Source of the DNA: Petrolisthes cinctipes
Taxonomy: Eukaryota > Arthropoda > Malacostraca > Decapoda > Porcellanidae
Assembly: GCA_033782935.1 (NCBI GenBank)
Contig: JAWQEG010000286.1
Span: 757,501 to 821,500 of the forward strand
Length of the DNA: 64,000 nt
Reading direction: 5' to 3'
Made by a program: the position numbers and the translations under genes. The stretch's first letter is position 1. Every line of letters starts with the position of its first letter. This document shows, piece after piece, positions 46,641 through 58,578 of the stretch. The notes under the pieces were generated by a model, which worked only from the letters and a program-made list of their open reading frames with translations, was not told the DNA's origin and made no database searches.

Positions 46641-46850
46641 ATAACCTACCAATAAATCTAATTGCAAAACACAATTCTGGGCGATACAATTTTTATTACA
46701 AAACAATAGTGATGTCGGTAAAGGTTTGTATAGATTTTACGAAAATTATATACTTGTCCAAATTTCCCGACATATTTTACTCAACATAAAAAACGACTGC
46801 AGACAAAATCATTAGAAAATAACATGTAATCTATATACTGTATAGTAGAT
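46641..46850. other. H2B upstream spacer
   Basis: Reverse complement of the spacers at 5471..5700 and 62246..62470 (CAATTCTGGGCGATACAATT and following). No gene. Confidence 0.8.
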
Positions 46851-47140
46851 AATTACAGGAACCCCCAAGACTTCTGGGATCCGATAAAGAGAATGAGAGG
46901 TACTACAAACATTTCTTCTCCATATATAACAGATGGAAGCAATAAAAACATAAATGAAATATACTGTATGATGGTAAACAAAATCAACAAAGATTTACAG
47001 CTATATGGGAAAGCATTTTTAGAATATCATAGGAGGAAAATGAAGACTTTGACCACGAAAATGATAAAAGAAGTAATTTCGGAAGGCATACAAATAGAAT
47101 ATAACAAAAATGGCACAACTTACAACCACTGCGACTAACC
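46851..47140 (+). mobile_element. Family 1-like LINE remnant (pre-RT linker)
   Basis: Encodes RNPQDFWDPIKRMRG, SSPYITDGSNKNINEIYCMM and KINKDLQLYGKAFLE, the linker between endonuclease and RT in this LINE type. It ends in stops. It sits in the same place relative to H2B as at 5.3 and 62 kb. Confidence 0.72.
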
Positions 47141-47826
47141 TACCTACTACAAGAACTAACCACTATAATCCAGATACCTTAGTAAATGCATCCAATATTT
47201 CCAATACTAGGGTACCCAATAATAACGTCAGTAAGTCTAAGTAAAGAATAGTTATTTAAAATTTAAATTTAAAATTTAAAACAGGGAAATTTCTACCAGA
47301 TGAAATACCAAAAAGACCATCAATGTTCAAGAGTAAACAGGGAATAATTGAGGTAAAAAGGGAAATTCTGATGTTGAAGTGATGGAAATTTCGTCAAGCA
47401 GACCTGGCAACACTGGCAACTGGTCGAGAGCCATACTTCAAACTTGTCGACGGAAAGACCATACTCCCGACTACCAACTGAACAACTGCGTTATAGAATA
47501 TTTTCAATTATTTCGGTAAGTTTGTCAGTCAAAATCATCTGTTTCGTGATCACACTGGCTCCTAAGATAGGAACAGCTTTAGAATCTCATATACGAATAC
47601 AGGAATTGTGTATAAAAGAGCACCAATTAAGGTTAAATGGTGATTTTATTATTAACCATAGTTTAGCAGCTAGAATAATACGATATGTCACTAAGTTTAC
47701 TATCACATGCTGAAATGGTTTCTTTCAAAATTAATTTGGTTTGGTAAAATACTATTAAAAAGCTGGCGTTAATATAAAATTAAGGACCACTAAGATTTAA
47801 GGGGTATTATTTCAGCTTGACTCAAA
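47141..47826. other. Unassigned AT-rich DNA
   Basis: No recognised gene. It contains an AATTTAAATTTAAAATTTAA run near 47263. A non-ATG 89-codon frame at 47444..47713 has no domain I know. Confidence 0.4.
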
Positions 47827-48205
47827 TATTGAAAGAATTACCGTTATTGTGTACGGTTTTTCTACCTCCATTACCCGCTTATATAGACCATTCTAAGACT
47901 ATTTTTTTGTATGGCATTTCATCCGCAAATGCCCCATTTACAAGATAGGGCATATTCAAATGGGGCATTTTGAAATTAGCCTGACCTTACCTAGACCACA
48001 GCAGAATACCAGGACCTATCCTGGGCAGACTACCGGGACCTAACCTGGGCAAAGTACCGCGACCTAACCTGGGGAAACTACCGGGAAATAACCTGGACAA
48101 ACTACCGGGAAATAACTGTGGTAAAGTACAGGAAATGACCGGGGCAAAGTACTGGGACCTATCAGGATCTGGCAACACTGCTACAAAACGGTAATTCTTT
48201 CAATA
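47827..48205 (-). mobile_element. 379-bp minisatellite-bearing MITE, complete copy
   Basis: Both ends carry the inverted repeat TATTGAAAGAATTACCGTT (47827.. and the complement ending at 48205). The interior reads, on the minus strand, GTAGCAGTGTTGCCAGATCC, then five to six units like AGGTTAGGTCCCGGTAGT, then GACTAATTT and CAAAATGCCCCATTTG. No coding capacity. Confidence 0.85.
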
Positions 48206-48343
48206 AATACCAAAAATACACTATACATCAGATTCTGGTTAAGTTAGTTTTTTAATCTAATGCCAAAATACCATTTATTCCTCTTATCCCATTTTTCCTT
48301 GATCTTCATAGCCATGTTGTCTGATGGAAGAAAAAAAGGTATT

Positions 48344-48706
48344 TATTGAAAGAATTATTGTTTTGTAGCAGTGTTGCCAGATCCGGCTAGGTCCCAGTAT
48401 TTTGCCCCAGTCATTTCCTGTACTTTAACAGGATAATTTCCCAGTAGTTTATCCAGGTTAGGTCCCAGTAGTTTGTCCAGGTTAGGTCCCGGTAGTTTGC
48501 CCAGGTTAGGTCCTGGTAGTTTGCCCAGGTTAGGTCCCGGTAGTCTGATGCGGTCTAGGTTAGGTTAAGATAAAGTCAGGTAAGGTCAGACTAATTTCAA
48601 AAATGCCCATTTGCAGAGGAAATGCCATAGAAGAAAATAGTCTTAGAATGGTCTACATAAGTGGGTAATGAAGGTAGAACAACCGTACGCAATAATGGTA
48701 ATTCTC
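48344..48706 (+). mobile_element. Minisatellite-bearing MITE, second copy, opposite orientation
   Basis: TATTGAAAGAATTATTGTTT at the left and the complement of GAGAATTACCATTATTGCG at the right. The interior has the same order of blocks as the copy at 47.8 kb but inverted. Only 138 bp separate the two copies. Confidence 0.83.
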
Positions 48707-49610
48707 ATCTGTCAGTATACAACTTGTAATGGATACGACACATAAAGGGTGGTGGAAATGCTTTATGATCAATAGTATATAAAGATGTTTTGCCCTTTTT
48801 ATGTATCTAACCACTACAAACTCTTCCCAAATTTTATGAAATGAGCCTCGATATCCATTTCAATTCTAGAACTGTACCTCTTACAGTACAGTATGTGTGC
48901 ATTGTATTATTCTACTCATATGTCTTAGGGAAGTGTACTACATTAATGTTTATATATTCAGCTCTGTATAGGCTACACCCATAAACATTGGGGGCATATG
49001 GGCTTTTCTGAAGGAGGAAGATTATTTTACACAGGAGAGTTTGTGTTACCTATAGCTAGTGCCGCATGTGTTGTACAAATTACTGCTAATAATATTTTGG
49101 TTTTCAGGATAAAGCGTGTGCATAGAGAGTCTGAAGACTCTGAATCATCAGATTCTACATCTCGGCCAAACCAAAGAAGCTTACCTGAGTCACCAGAAAT
49201 ACAGTTTGAGGAGACCAATAATCCAGGGGGCAATGAATATTCTAATTCACACAATATATCAAGATCTTCTTCTACTAAGGAAGTTGGTACACCATCAAGA
49301 ACTGACCATGATGAAGGTACTTATATTTTTAAGTTAATAAGATACATTATAGCTTTACCTCCATACATACAGATACCTTACTCAGTGTCTCCCGTCCAAG
49401 AGGGGTGGTTCACTCATGGCAGATATCAATAGGCATCTGGGAGGACAAATCCTCCCATTTCTCCTGCTTCTGCCATCAGTTACCTCTTGTGACATGCAAG
49501 GATACTTTTTCCCATTCCCACGGATTGGTTATTTGATTACCACCAGTGTAACAAAGAGGATTGTGATTATGTGATATAATATAAATGATAACTGAGGGGG
49601 CAAATTGCAC
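48707..49610 (+). other. Mostly non-coding; one candidate exon at 49108..49316
   Basis: The exon is bounded by TTTTCAG and GAAG|GTAC and encodes a Ser-rich acidic stretch (RESEDSESSDSTSRPNQRS). It may be an N-terminal exon of the decayed transposase gene downstream. Otherwise nothing recognised. Confidence 0.4.
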
Positions 49611-50424
49611 CTATAGTCAACCACTAGGAAACTGGCGGTTTAGGTGGGGCCGAATCGGGGATTTCCCCCCAAGCAGTGCTGCCACATTTGGCTTTCCAAC
49701 CCACATCATTCTATCAAAAATCACACCAAAATGGCAACGTTTTCGTACAGTGGTGCACTGATTCTATAAATATAGTCTTTAAATGGTGAGAGCGAGGTCA
49801 GGAAATTAATGAGGTCAGTCAGGTCACTTCTCCTTTAGACTCCACAATGGAAGGAAGAACACATACCCCTGCTCAACACCCACACTGGCTCCATAGTCGT
49901 GAGAAGGAAATCATTTTCTACGTAAATTCGTACTTTGCAGAAGAAAATGTTCACCACGTACAAAATCCTATCAAGTCTTCCTTCTACACACACACACACA
50001 CAAGTCATAGCCCTTCACTACTTACACCTGCCATTAATCCTTACCTCAACGGAGTCCTGACCTCACCCTACCAGGCGCCCTCCCTCCCCTCCCCCAACAC
50101 ACACACACACACACAAGGGAGGCAAAAGGAAGGGGTATGTACAAATTATGAATAAATGTACAAATAGTAAACAGACGTAAAAATAATAATAAAAAAATGG
50201 ATAATAATTCAGAAGCACATTACTATGCACTGGGACAAACAGACACATAAAATACAGATGAAGAAAGAGTAGGCTAAGGGGGGGAGGGAGGAGATTCAGG
50301 TGAAGGACTGCTAATCTACTGCCCTGGGCCCTGGGTAATCCCATTCTGACAGACCAGATGTGGCAGCGCTGCTTGGGGCGGCTGCCCCACCTTCAGCCGC
50401 CAGTTTCCTTGTGGTTGACTATAG
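49611..50424. mobile_element. Fold-back element with 70- to 80-bp inverted arms
   Basis: CTATAGTCAACCACTAGGAA to AAGCAGTGCTGCCACAT (49611..49688) is inverted at 50355..50424 (TGTGGCAGCGCTGCTTGGGG to GTGGTTGACTATAG). The interior has CA runs (49985, 50098) and no gene. It lies in an intron-like gap before the transposase remnant. Confidence 0.83.
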
Positions 50425-50508
50425 TGATGGATAATGAGTGTCCATACCAACCATAAAAAAAAAATATATATATAATAAGAATAAATAAATAACAAAGTTC
50501 TTTTTTCA

Positions 50509-52292
50509 GGCTTGAAATCTGTTATGCTGGCTGTGACAAAATGTGAAGCTAGAGTACAAGATCAGCTTTGGCAGAAAAAGACCAAGTGTTATTAATAATC
50601 AGCAGAGCCAGGAAGATGACTCTTCTTCTCAGTAAAGTCTTATGAACCCATATTGTGTGTGATGGTCATGAATTAAGCTATAGAAAGCAAGAAAGTATTG
50701 GGAGTACAGGATTATTTTCCAAAAGAATAGTGAAAATCAGCTTGACCCATTATGGCCAGTACTTGGACTTTGCAACGTAGAGCTAAGAGAAAACTAAAAG
50801 AATATGAAGAACTGTGCATGAAAAACAAAAATAGTAAAATTCATAATATTTGTAACACAAAAAATTTTGGCCCATTCTGGTTGAATTTTGTAGTGAAAAT
50901 ATTTTACTTTCATATCCATTTGTTGTTGGTCTATTTTATGGAAATTCCAAACCAAATAATGTTCATGATTACTTAAAAAAACTAATTGCAGAACTGGAGG
51001 AGCTGCAGAGTGGATATAAAGCCTTTGACAAATTATATGTGATAAAGGCTCATTGCTTCATTTGTGACGCACCTGCACGTCAGTTTCTTAAGTGCATTAC
51101 ATCACATAATGGATATTTTGGATGTGAACGTTGTACACAGGAAGGTGTATATTTGCAAACTATGACATTTCCTGATTTAAATGCTCCATTGAGAACTGAT
51201 AATGATTTTGTAACTGTGAATTACAAAAGGCATCAAAAAGCTGTATCACCTCTGTCAGCTCTTAATATTGGTATGGTGTCACAGTTTGTGCTTGATCCAA
51301 TGCACCTTCTTTACTTGGGTGTGATGAAGAAACTTCTATATTTGTGGCTAAAAGGCCCATTACCTGTACGTATTGGCACAGCATGCAAAAATCAGATTTC
51401 AGCAATTCTTGAAGAAATATCTCCATACATGCCTGATGAATTTGCCAGAAAGCCACGTTCACTCGATAATGTAGATAGATTCAAGGATACAGAATTTCGT
51501 AGCTTCCTCCTATACACTGGCCCAGTTTGTTTAGCAGGCAACATAAATTCTGGTGTATACAAGAATTTTCTCTTGCTTAGTGTTGCTGTAACCTTAATGT
51601 CAAAAGAAAATGCCCCTGAAAATGCTGCAAATGCAAGGAAGTTATTATTTGCCTTTGTGAATCATTGTTCTGATTTGTATGTCCCCAGGTATCTAGTATA
51701 CAATTTTCATAATTTGATTCATCTTCCAGATGACATTGCAAAGTATGGGTCTCTAAATAGATTTTCTGCATTCTCCTTTGAGAATCATTTAGGCATGATG
51801 AAAAAAATGCTTAGGAAGCCAAACTGTGCCTTAAATCAAGTGATCAACAGAATGTATGAGCGTATTTACAACTCTAGATTAGTGCCTAAAATCATTCAAG
51901 AACCAGTACTGTAGCAAAGCCATTTTCATGGACCTCTACTTAAGGAAGGCCGACAACAACAGTTCAAGGAAATTCTTTTAGAAGGGTTTTGTATTAAAAC
52001 AAATTTTGTTAATGGAGGAGTAATGATTAATAATCAAATTGGAGTAGTACAAAACATTGTGAAATATGAAGATGAGTCGGACATTATGATATTGTATAAA
52101 GAATACAGGAAATATTCACATTTATATGAATACACAATTAGTTCTGGGACTCTAGGAATATATATTGTTAACAATCTGAGTGACAGTTTGAAATCATGCC
52201 ATGTGAAAGATATAGAATGTAAATATGTATTGTTCCCACACAGAAATGGCACAGTAGCATTCCCCCTTTTGCATACTGGACATGGCCAGTGA
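50509..52292 (+). pseudogene. Decayed EnSpm/CACTA-like transposase
   Basis: A candidate exon starts after TTTTTTCAG at 50509 (LKSVMLAVTKCEARVQDQLW). The main body begins near 50752 (LQRRAKRKLKEYE) and shifts frame near 50870. It continues FWPILVEF, PFVVGLFYGNSKPNNVHDYL, CERCTQEGVY, LDPMHLLYLGVMKKLL, RSFLLYTGPVCLAG, NFHNLIHLPDDIAKYG and FSAFSFENHLGMMKK. A TAG at 51912..51914 interrupts it and the same frame goes on to 52292 (GVVQNIVKYED). The blocks resemble the tnp2/DUF4218-type transposases of EnSpm/CACTA elements, known from plants and some animals. Terminal repeats were not found. Confidence 0.65.
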
Positions 52293-52324
52293 ACAATTAT
52301 ATTAAAATATAATATGTTTCTTCA

Positions 52325-52635
52325 TACATATACAGTCCACGTACACACACACACACAGGCCAATACGTGCGTACAGTCGGGCACAATAATCCTTACCCCA
52401 CATGAGTCTAAGCCCGAGATCTGAAGCAGGCGGTTTCTGGATGACAGTCCACCCAAACCATCACCAGCCACACACATTTCGAACCAAAGGAGGCTTTTGG
52501 TGGGCTGTCTTTCAAAAACCGCATGCTCCAAATCTCGGGCTTCGACTCAGGGTGGCTAGGGATTGTGGTGCGCGACTGTACACACAGGCTGCACATGTAC
52601 ACAACAGGCTGAATGCAGACACACACACACACTGG
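52325..52635. mobile_element. Fold-back element of about 310 bp
   Basis: Arms of about 100 bp: CGTACAGTCGGGCACAATAA with AGCCCGAGATCTGAAGCAGG on the left pair with CCAAATCTCGGGCTTCGACT with GTGGTGCGCGACTGTACACA on the right, with a short centre. CA runs lie at both ends. Confidence 0.82.
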
Positions 52636-52689
52636 TCAATAATGACATTTATATATGGATATCGCAAACAATTTGCTGTCTTACCAATG

Positions 52690-53400
52690 CATTAATTATT
52701 ATTTTTAGTTATTTGTATTTCCAGAAGTGAATTATACTTACGCCAAATAATGTTTACTGCTGTGATGTTATCACCAAAGAACGTAATGTTTAGTTACTTT
52801 CATGTCTGAAAATGATATTTTATTTTTTATATTTATTTGATATCTATTTTCTTTTGTTAACCAATTTAAAAAAGTCATGTCAATATGATTGATACAACTT
52901 ATGATCTGCATTATTAGCTCATTACCAAAGCAGTGTCATTAATATTAGTTATTTTTATCTGCATAAGTGGCTTATACTAATCATTATCAACACCCCATTT
53001 CCTATTCTTAAGGGGTATATGATAATACTGTACTAAAATATTTTTCCTAGGGTAACTTGTTATTACTAATGCATTAATTATTATTTTTAGTTATTTGTAT
53101 TTCCAGAAGTGGATTATACTTACACAAAATAATGTTTACTGCTGTGATGTTATCACCAAAGAAGTGTAATGTTTAGTTATTTGTATCTGCAAAAGTGGAT
53201 TCTAGCTTATGTCAAAATAATGTTTACTGCTGTGATGTTATCACCAAAGAAGTGTAATGTTTAGTTACTTGTATCTGCAAAAGTGGATTATTTATTAATT
53301 ATATCAGAATATAGTTAACTGTTTTGATCTTATCACCGAAGAAGTGTTATTTTCAGTTACAGTACTTGTATCTGCAGAAGTGATATATATAGTGGATACT
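52690..53400 (+). repeat. Degenerate tandem repeat, unit about 87 bp
   Basis: AATGTTTACTGCTGTGATGT, TATCACCAAAGAAGTGTAAT and GTATCTGCAAAAGTGGATT recur four to five times, the last copies diverged. AT-rich, with no gene. Confidence 0.8.
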
Positions 53401-53692
53401 ATTCATGGTGATGTTTCAGTATTACATGACACTGTGATACATAAACTCATTTACATTTACGAAAAGTTGGTGATTTTGGAGAAGTAATTCTTGTATGTAT
53501 TTAATTATTATTTTCATAGAATGTGTGTGATGTATTTTGGTAATTGTGGTTCAATGGACAGTGATAGTTCCAAGTAGTAGCCAGCCTCATGACGGTATTG
53601 CAAGAATTCTGAGAAAAATTAGCAATTCTAATGATTGATAACAAAAAAATTGCATTATCATGTATGTGTTGAATAATAGCTATATAGGGTTA

Positions 53693-54010
53693 TTCAAAAC
53701 TATACAGATAAAATTACAAAATGAAGTCCTGACATGATATTAATCTTATTTCCCCCCAAAATCCCCCAAAATGAAAGGTTAATTTCAGACGTGAAAGCCA
53801 AATGCATTACTGTGGGCGAACGATCGAACTCTTCAAATGTGGGAGGGTGGGGTTGATTTTGAAGTGTTCGATCGTTTGCCCACGGTAATGGATTTGGCTT
53901 TCATGTCTGAAATTAATATTTTATTTTGGGGAAAAATACATATGGAAATTAGATAAATATCATGTCAGGGCTTCACCCTGTAATTTTGTGAGTATAGTTT
54001 TGAGTAACAA
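53693..54010. mobile_element. 318-bp fold-back MITE
   Basis: Nearly the whole length is two inverted arms: ATTCAAAACTATAC to GGGCGAACGATCGAACTCTTC on the left, GTTCGATCGTTTGCCCACGG to GTATAGTTTTGAGTAA on the right. About 35 bp of centre (TGTGGGAGGGTGGGGTTGAT). No coding potential. Confidence 0.87.
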
Positions 54011-54164
54011 TGTATTGTATGAACATTGGAAAATAAATGGTATTCCATAACGAAAAATATATTGTGTATCTTTCATTGGCCCAGTACCTACCCAATACAT
54101 TTATAATGGATGACCAGAATAGGATATAAATGAAGAATCCACAGTTTAAACTGAATTGGTATCA

Positions 54165-54520
54165 TGATATTGTTCCAATATCGGGCCAATACATACTTGA
54201 TAATGGATACTGGAACAATAATGGAAGTAGATAATTGGTCAACAATAGTTTCAATGTATGCCCGTTACTGGCCCAGTGTGCAAACGGATAATGGATCAAT
54301 GCTGGCCCAGTGGTTTGCAATCATTGGTCCGATATGTAATGTAATATTGTTCCAATATCGGGCCAATATATACTTGATAATGGATACTGGAACAATAATG
54401 GAAGTAGATAATTGGTCAACAATAGTTTCAATGTATGCCCGTTACTGGCCCAGTGTGCAAACGGATAATGGATCGATGCTGGCCCAGTGGTTTGCAATCA
54501 TTGGTCCGATATGTAATGTA
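54165..54520 (+). repeat. Tandem duplication of a 177-bp unit
   Basis: ATATTGTTCCAATATCGGGC through GGTCCGATATGTAATGTA occurs twice in a row with only two or so substitutions. TTGGCCCAGT-type words are repeated inside and just upstream (54076). Since 177 is divisible by three, one frame stays open through both copies (59-residue repeats), which I consider incidental. Confidence 0.85.
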
Positions 54521-54559
54521 AAGGAAAAACGATACGGGCCATCACAAATCCAATATACC

Positions 54560-56040
54560 TGTGTTTGCTGGGCTGCTGATAATGACGTATTGCATGTATA
54601 TGTTTAGTAGTTTATCAATCCCTTTTTCTGGTAGATTCATTAATACGTTTTTAGTAATACCTGTTAATCCTGGTGTTTTTTCTTTAAATTTTCTCAAATT
54701 ATGTAGTAGTTCTACTTCTGTTATTTTTCCTGCATCTGGTATTCTCTCTAGGTAAACTCTTTCATTTGGTGTTATGTCTTTAATTTTATCTTGCATCCAT
54801 TCATTTATTGTATTTTCATGTTCCTCATCAAAATTCTCATTTTCTTCTTCAGTGATTTTAAAAACTTGACACCATATATTTCTGAAGGCTTTTTCCTTTT
54901 TATCATCTTTATAGATTTTGTTTCCATTGGTATCCTTAACATATGGGGTTTTAGTTTTTTCCTTTCCATCTAGTTGATTAAAATATTTGCCTCCAAAATG
55001 CTTTTGATTCATTTGTATCATTAATATTTTCTATTCATCTGTTCCATTCCTCTTGTTTGTTCCTTCTATTTATATTTTGTAATTGTTGAATTTAAGTTGT
55101 TTTATCATGCGTATTGTATAGATATTTTGTCCATTTTTGTCGATGTAATTGTATGTGTCAGTGAATTGTGTTTGTATTATTCTAGTTTCTGCATTTATTC
55201 GTGGATGGGGTAAAGTTTTGTATTTTGTTCTCGGTATGTTCTTCATAGCCTTTGTTATTTCATCATGAAAGTTTTCTAGTTCTTTGTCTATTTCTTCTAT
55301 ACTTTTGTTATTTAAGTTATAGCTGGTCTCATATTTTCTAGATCTGATTTGTACCCTAACCAGTTAGCTTTATTCATTAAATATCTTTTCTTTATTGGAA
55401 TTTGTATGGGGCTGGTAGACAGTTTCATTACTATTAGAATGTGATCACTTGATGTTAAAGGACCTTGTTGGAGATGGTAGTTTACTGATGCTTTGTTATT
55501 ACAAAAAACTCTGTCTGGGGTGGTGAAGTTTTGAAGTTTGGTCATAGATGGATTAATTTTCCTGCATTCATTATTGTATACAGAGAGTTGCCAACATTGT
55601 TATTATTGCTCTGTCCAAGACTTATGTGTCTTGCATTAAAATCTCCTAATATATAAGTTGGTCTGTTATAATTTATTAATTTTAGGCAATAATTTGCTGG
55701 TAAATATGGTCGTCTAGGTGGGAGATATGTTGTACCTATTATTATTTCTCCAATAGATGTTTGTATTTTTACAGCTAATGTTTCTTCGGTAAAATTATCT
55801 ATTAGTTTGTAAGTTATATTTTTCTTTATTGCAATTGCTACACCATCATTGAGTTCACCAGACTTGTTTGATTTATATACATCACAATTAAAAATTTGCA
55901 TTTTTGTCTTTTTCTCTTTGTCCATGTTCGTTTAGTAATATAATGTCAGAGTCGAAAATTTTATATAGATTACTTAGTTCATATTTCTTTGTGTTCCAGT
56001 GACGAACATTGTGTTGTAGTATTGTTATTGTTTTCATTGT
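54560..56040 (-). pseudogene. Family 1 LINE, endonuclease through start of RT
   Basis: Best-preserved family 1 copy. ATG near 56037 starts an AP endonuclease: ILQHNVRHW, SDIILLNEHGQ (catalytic Glu present), GDFNARH and SSDHILI. The linker and RT start follow (PYVKDTNGNKIYKDD, KTPGLTGITKNVLMNLP). It stops at about 54560 against the 177-bp repeats. A frameshift near 55925 and further breaks near 55545 and 55310 inactivate it. Confidence 0.85.
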
Positions 56041-56089
56041 ATCTATGGTACTAACTTATTTTTTCGTTCTCCTTGATTCTTCTAGGGAT

Positions 56090-56525
56090 GATCACTTGTT
56101 AGTGGACCTTGTTTTAAATAGTGATTTAGTGCTGCTTTGTTGTTGCTAAATATTCTGTCTAGAGCTGTCATGTTCCTGTGTCCAACAAAAGTTTTGAATA
56201 CAGAAATTGATAATTTCTCACGTGTTCATTAATGTATATAATAATAGTGTTTCCTACATTGTTGTTACAATTATGTCCAAACATCATATGTCTAATATAT
56301 ATGTTGGTGTGTTGAAGTTTACTATTCATAAAAAAAAGTAGTTTTCTGAAAGGTATGGTCGTCATGGTGGTAGGTAGATTGTTGCTATAATTATTTCTCC
56401 AATTGTAGTATCTATTTGGACAGCTGTAATAACCTCTTGAGTAAAGTTATCTACAATTTTGTATTTAATGTTTCTTTGCATAGCTATTGCCACTCCATCA
56501 TTTAGCTAATTATCTTTGTTAGGTT
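56090..56525 (-). pseudogene. Second family 1 endonuclease fragment
   Basis: Reads LNDGVAIAM, then EIIIATIYLPP and FGHNCNNNVGN, an independent diverged copy of the endonuclease placed directly upstream of the H2A promoter. Multiple stops. Confidence 0.72.
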
Positions 56526-56584
56526 GGTGTATTTACTAAATAAAAAAATATTTCACAAAAACTGAAAAAGTTGTTTCAATCTAT

Positions 56585-56693
56585 GAAGCGAGAGGATCAC
56601 GAGATACCGTCCCACCCTCGCGCTCCTCCTTGATTGGTCAAAATAGGGTGCCTCGGATTCTGCAGCCCCTACTTAGCCTTTGTTAGGGCGAAA
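56585..56693 (+). promoter_or_regulatory. H2A promoter, separated from its gene by a LINE
   Basis: GAAGCGAGAGGATCACGAG, GCGCTCCTCCTTGATTGGTC (CCAAT box at 56633..56637), GGGTGCC, GCCCCTACTTAGCC, TTTGTTAGGGCGAAA, ending where the LINE starts. Confidence 0.87.
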
Positions 56694-57470
56694 TACATCC
56701 TTTACACAAATGACATGCCCGACCCGATCCACGCTGACTCACTCACAATACAATACGCAGATGACGTAACTCACGTGACTAGGGCAGGCACACTTGATGC
56801 CCTGACAACCAAGACACAGAGAGAGCTTGACAGTGTCTCACAGTGGGAGTTACACTGGCGTGTTCGGACTAATCCAACCAAATCCCAACTAACATTCTTT
56901 AATATTAAAACTCAAGTTCCGCGTCCCCTTACCCTCCCCTCCCATGACAACATTCGTACTCCCATCCCAACCTCAAATACCTGCACCGTACTGGGGCTAA
57001 ACATCGACAATCACATTCGCATGCACAAACACGCAATAAGCATCGCTGCCAAAGCAAAACTACAGTTGGGCAGGTTACAAAGATTCTACAACACAGACAC
57101 CAAAACAAAATTACACCTATACAAAACACTCATACGCCCTCTCATCTCATATTCACCCCTCTCATTATCACTCACTGCCACCACACACAAGAAAACACTA
57201 CAAATTATTCAGAATAGGGCTCTCAGATGGGCACATAAAATACACTGGCAGGACTTCGCCACAAATGAATCACTACACGCACTCACAAACATGCCACCAG
57301 TCAACGCTTACCTACACAACCTTTCAGACAAACAAATAAACAAACTCACAGACGACCTACAACACTACATTGACAAACTCAACGCCATAACTCCACCTAG
57401 AAGACAGTACGCAAACCTTTTCCATGAAGATTCCAGGCCACCACCCACCCCTACTTACACCTACAGATAA
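56694..57470 (+). pseudogene. LINE ORF2, C-terminal 258 codons
   Basis: Carries the end of RT motif B (LYTNDMPDP), motif C QYADDVTHV and the C-terminal domain to the stop. A frame also runs into it from the H2A promoter, but no meaningful start exists. The only visible changes from the long copy are a few substitutions (for example VRTNPTKS for VTTNPTKS). Confidence 0.88.
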
Positions 57471-58044
57471 AACACAAACACGCCATTCTGCAGACAATCA
57501 TTTAAACATTCAAAGCACGAACAATAAACACCAGCTGTCCCTAAATCTTCCCTGATTGACTGACATGTTTCATCACTCAGGGAGGCAGTGGGGAGGGCAA
57601 GACACACACGCACTGATGCGCGCACTGCCTCACATAACCCACACTAATCAACAACCCCAATCCATCCTTCCCACACGCCTGCTCACTCCCTACTCTAAAC
57701 CCTTCCCTCATTCCACTGGCTCCATCAATGACTCAGTATTTGTTTCCATTGTTTCATTCATACTTATTCCTCTTCACTTTGGCCGTTTCTATCTCGCAGT
57801 CCAACACCTCAGCACACACCACCAGACCACTCCTCCTACCCGTCCGTCCTTGCCGCCACACTCCACCTTCCCATGCCTACATCCTCCTTCCTAATTGCAA
57901 CTGTCCACTACCCACTTCCTTTTCCAACAACCTACCAACGCATGCTGAGTTAAGCCTCGGCTCTTTTTCTCCCACTAAAACTCACTTCCTCTTGCTTACT
58001 CTTTCTCTATCCCCAACCTTCTTTCCCCCACCTTTACTACTTTA

Positions 58045-58087
<43 letters not shown>
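56694..58087 (+). mobile_element. H2A-leader LINE, 5'-truncated copy in the third H2A
   Basis: Begins TACATCCTTTACACAAATGA, inside RT motif B, and runs through the RT C terminus and 3' UTR to a 42-base poly(A) (58046..58087). Left flank is histone TTTGTTAGGGCGAAA, right flank is H2A leader TTTATTTGTGTTAATC. Nearly identical to 31395..32730 of the long copy, so both are young. The truncation point differs from the copies at 28.9 kb. Confidence 0.92.
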
Positions 58088-58090
<3 letters not shown>

Positions 58091-58101
58091 ATTTGTGTTA
58101 A

Positions 58102-58506
<405 letters not shown>

Positions 58507-58561
58507 GGTTGCTCTCTGTCCCTAGAAGCCTCCTTTCCTCCTCTTCCCAACTTATAAATCC

Positions 58562-58578
58562 GGCTCCTTTTTGGAGCC
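58562..58578 (+). terminator. Histone 3' stem-loop of H2A (17 nt)
   Basis: GGCTCC-TTTTT-GGAGCC with a 5-base loop. AAAGAG follows about 17 bp later. The loop sequence differs from the other H2A copies but the 17-nt length is kept. Confidence 0.9.

Noticed and set aside
47987..48178. 63-codon frame with Pro-Gly-Ser repeats
   Set aside because: It is the translation of the MITE minisatellite.
54165..54520. 177-bp unit as another copy of the 176-bp satellite
   Set aside because: Only the lengths agree; the sequences share no landmark.
54164..54607. 147-codon frame with an internal 59-residue repeat
   Set aside because: It is explained by a 177-bp tandem duplication of non-coding sequence; no known domain.
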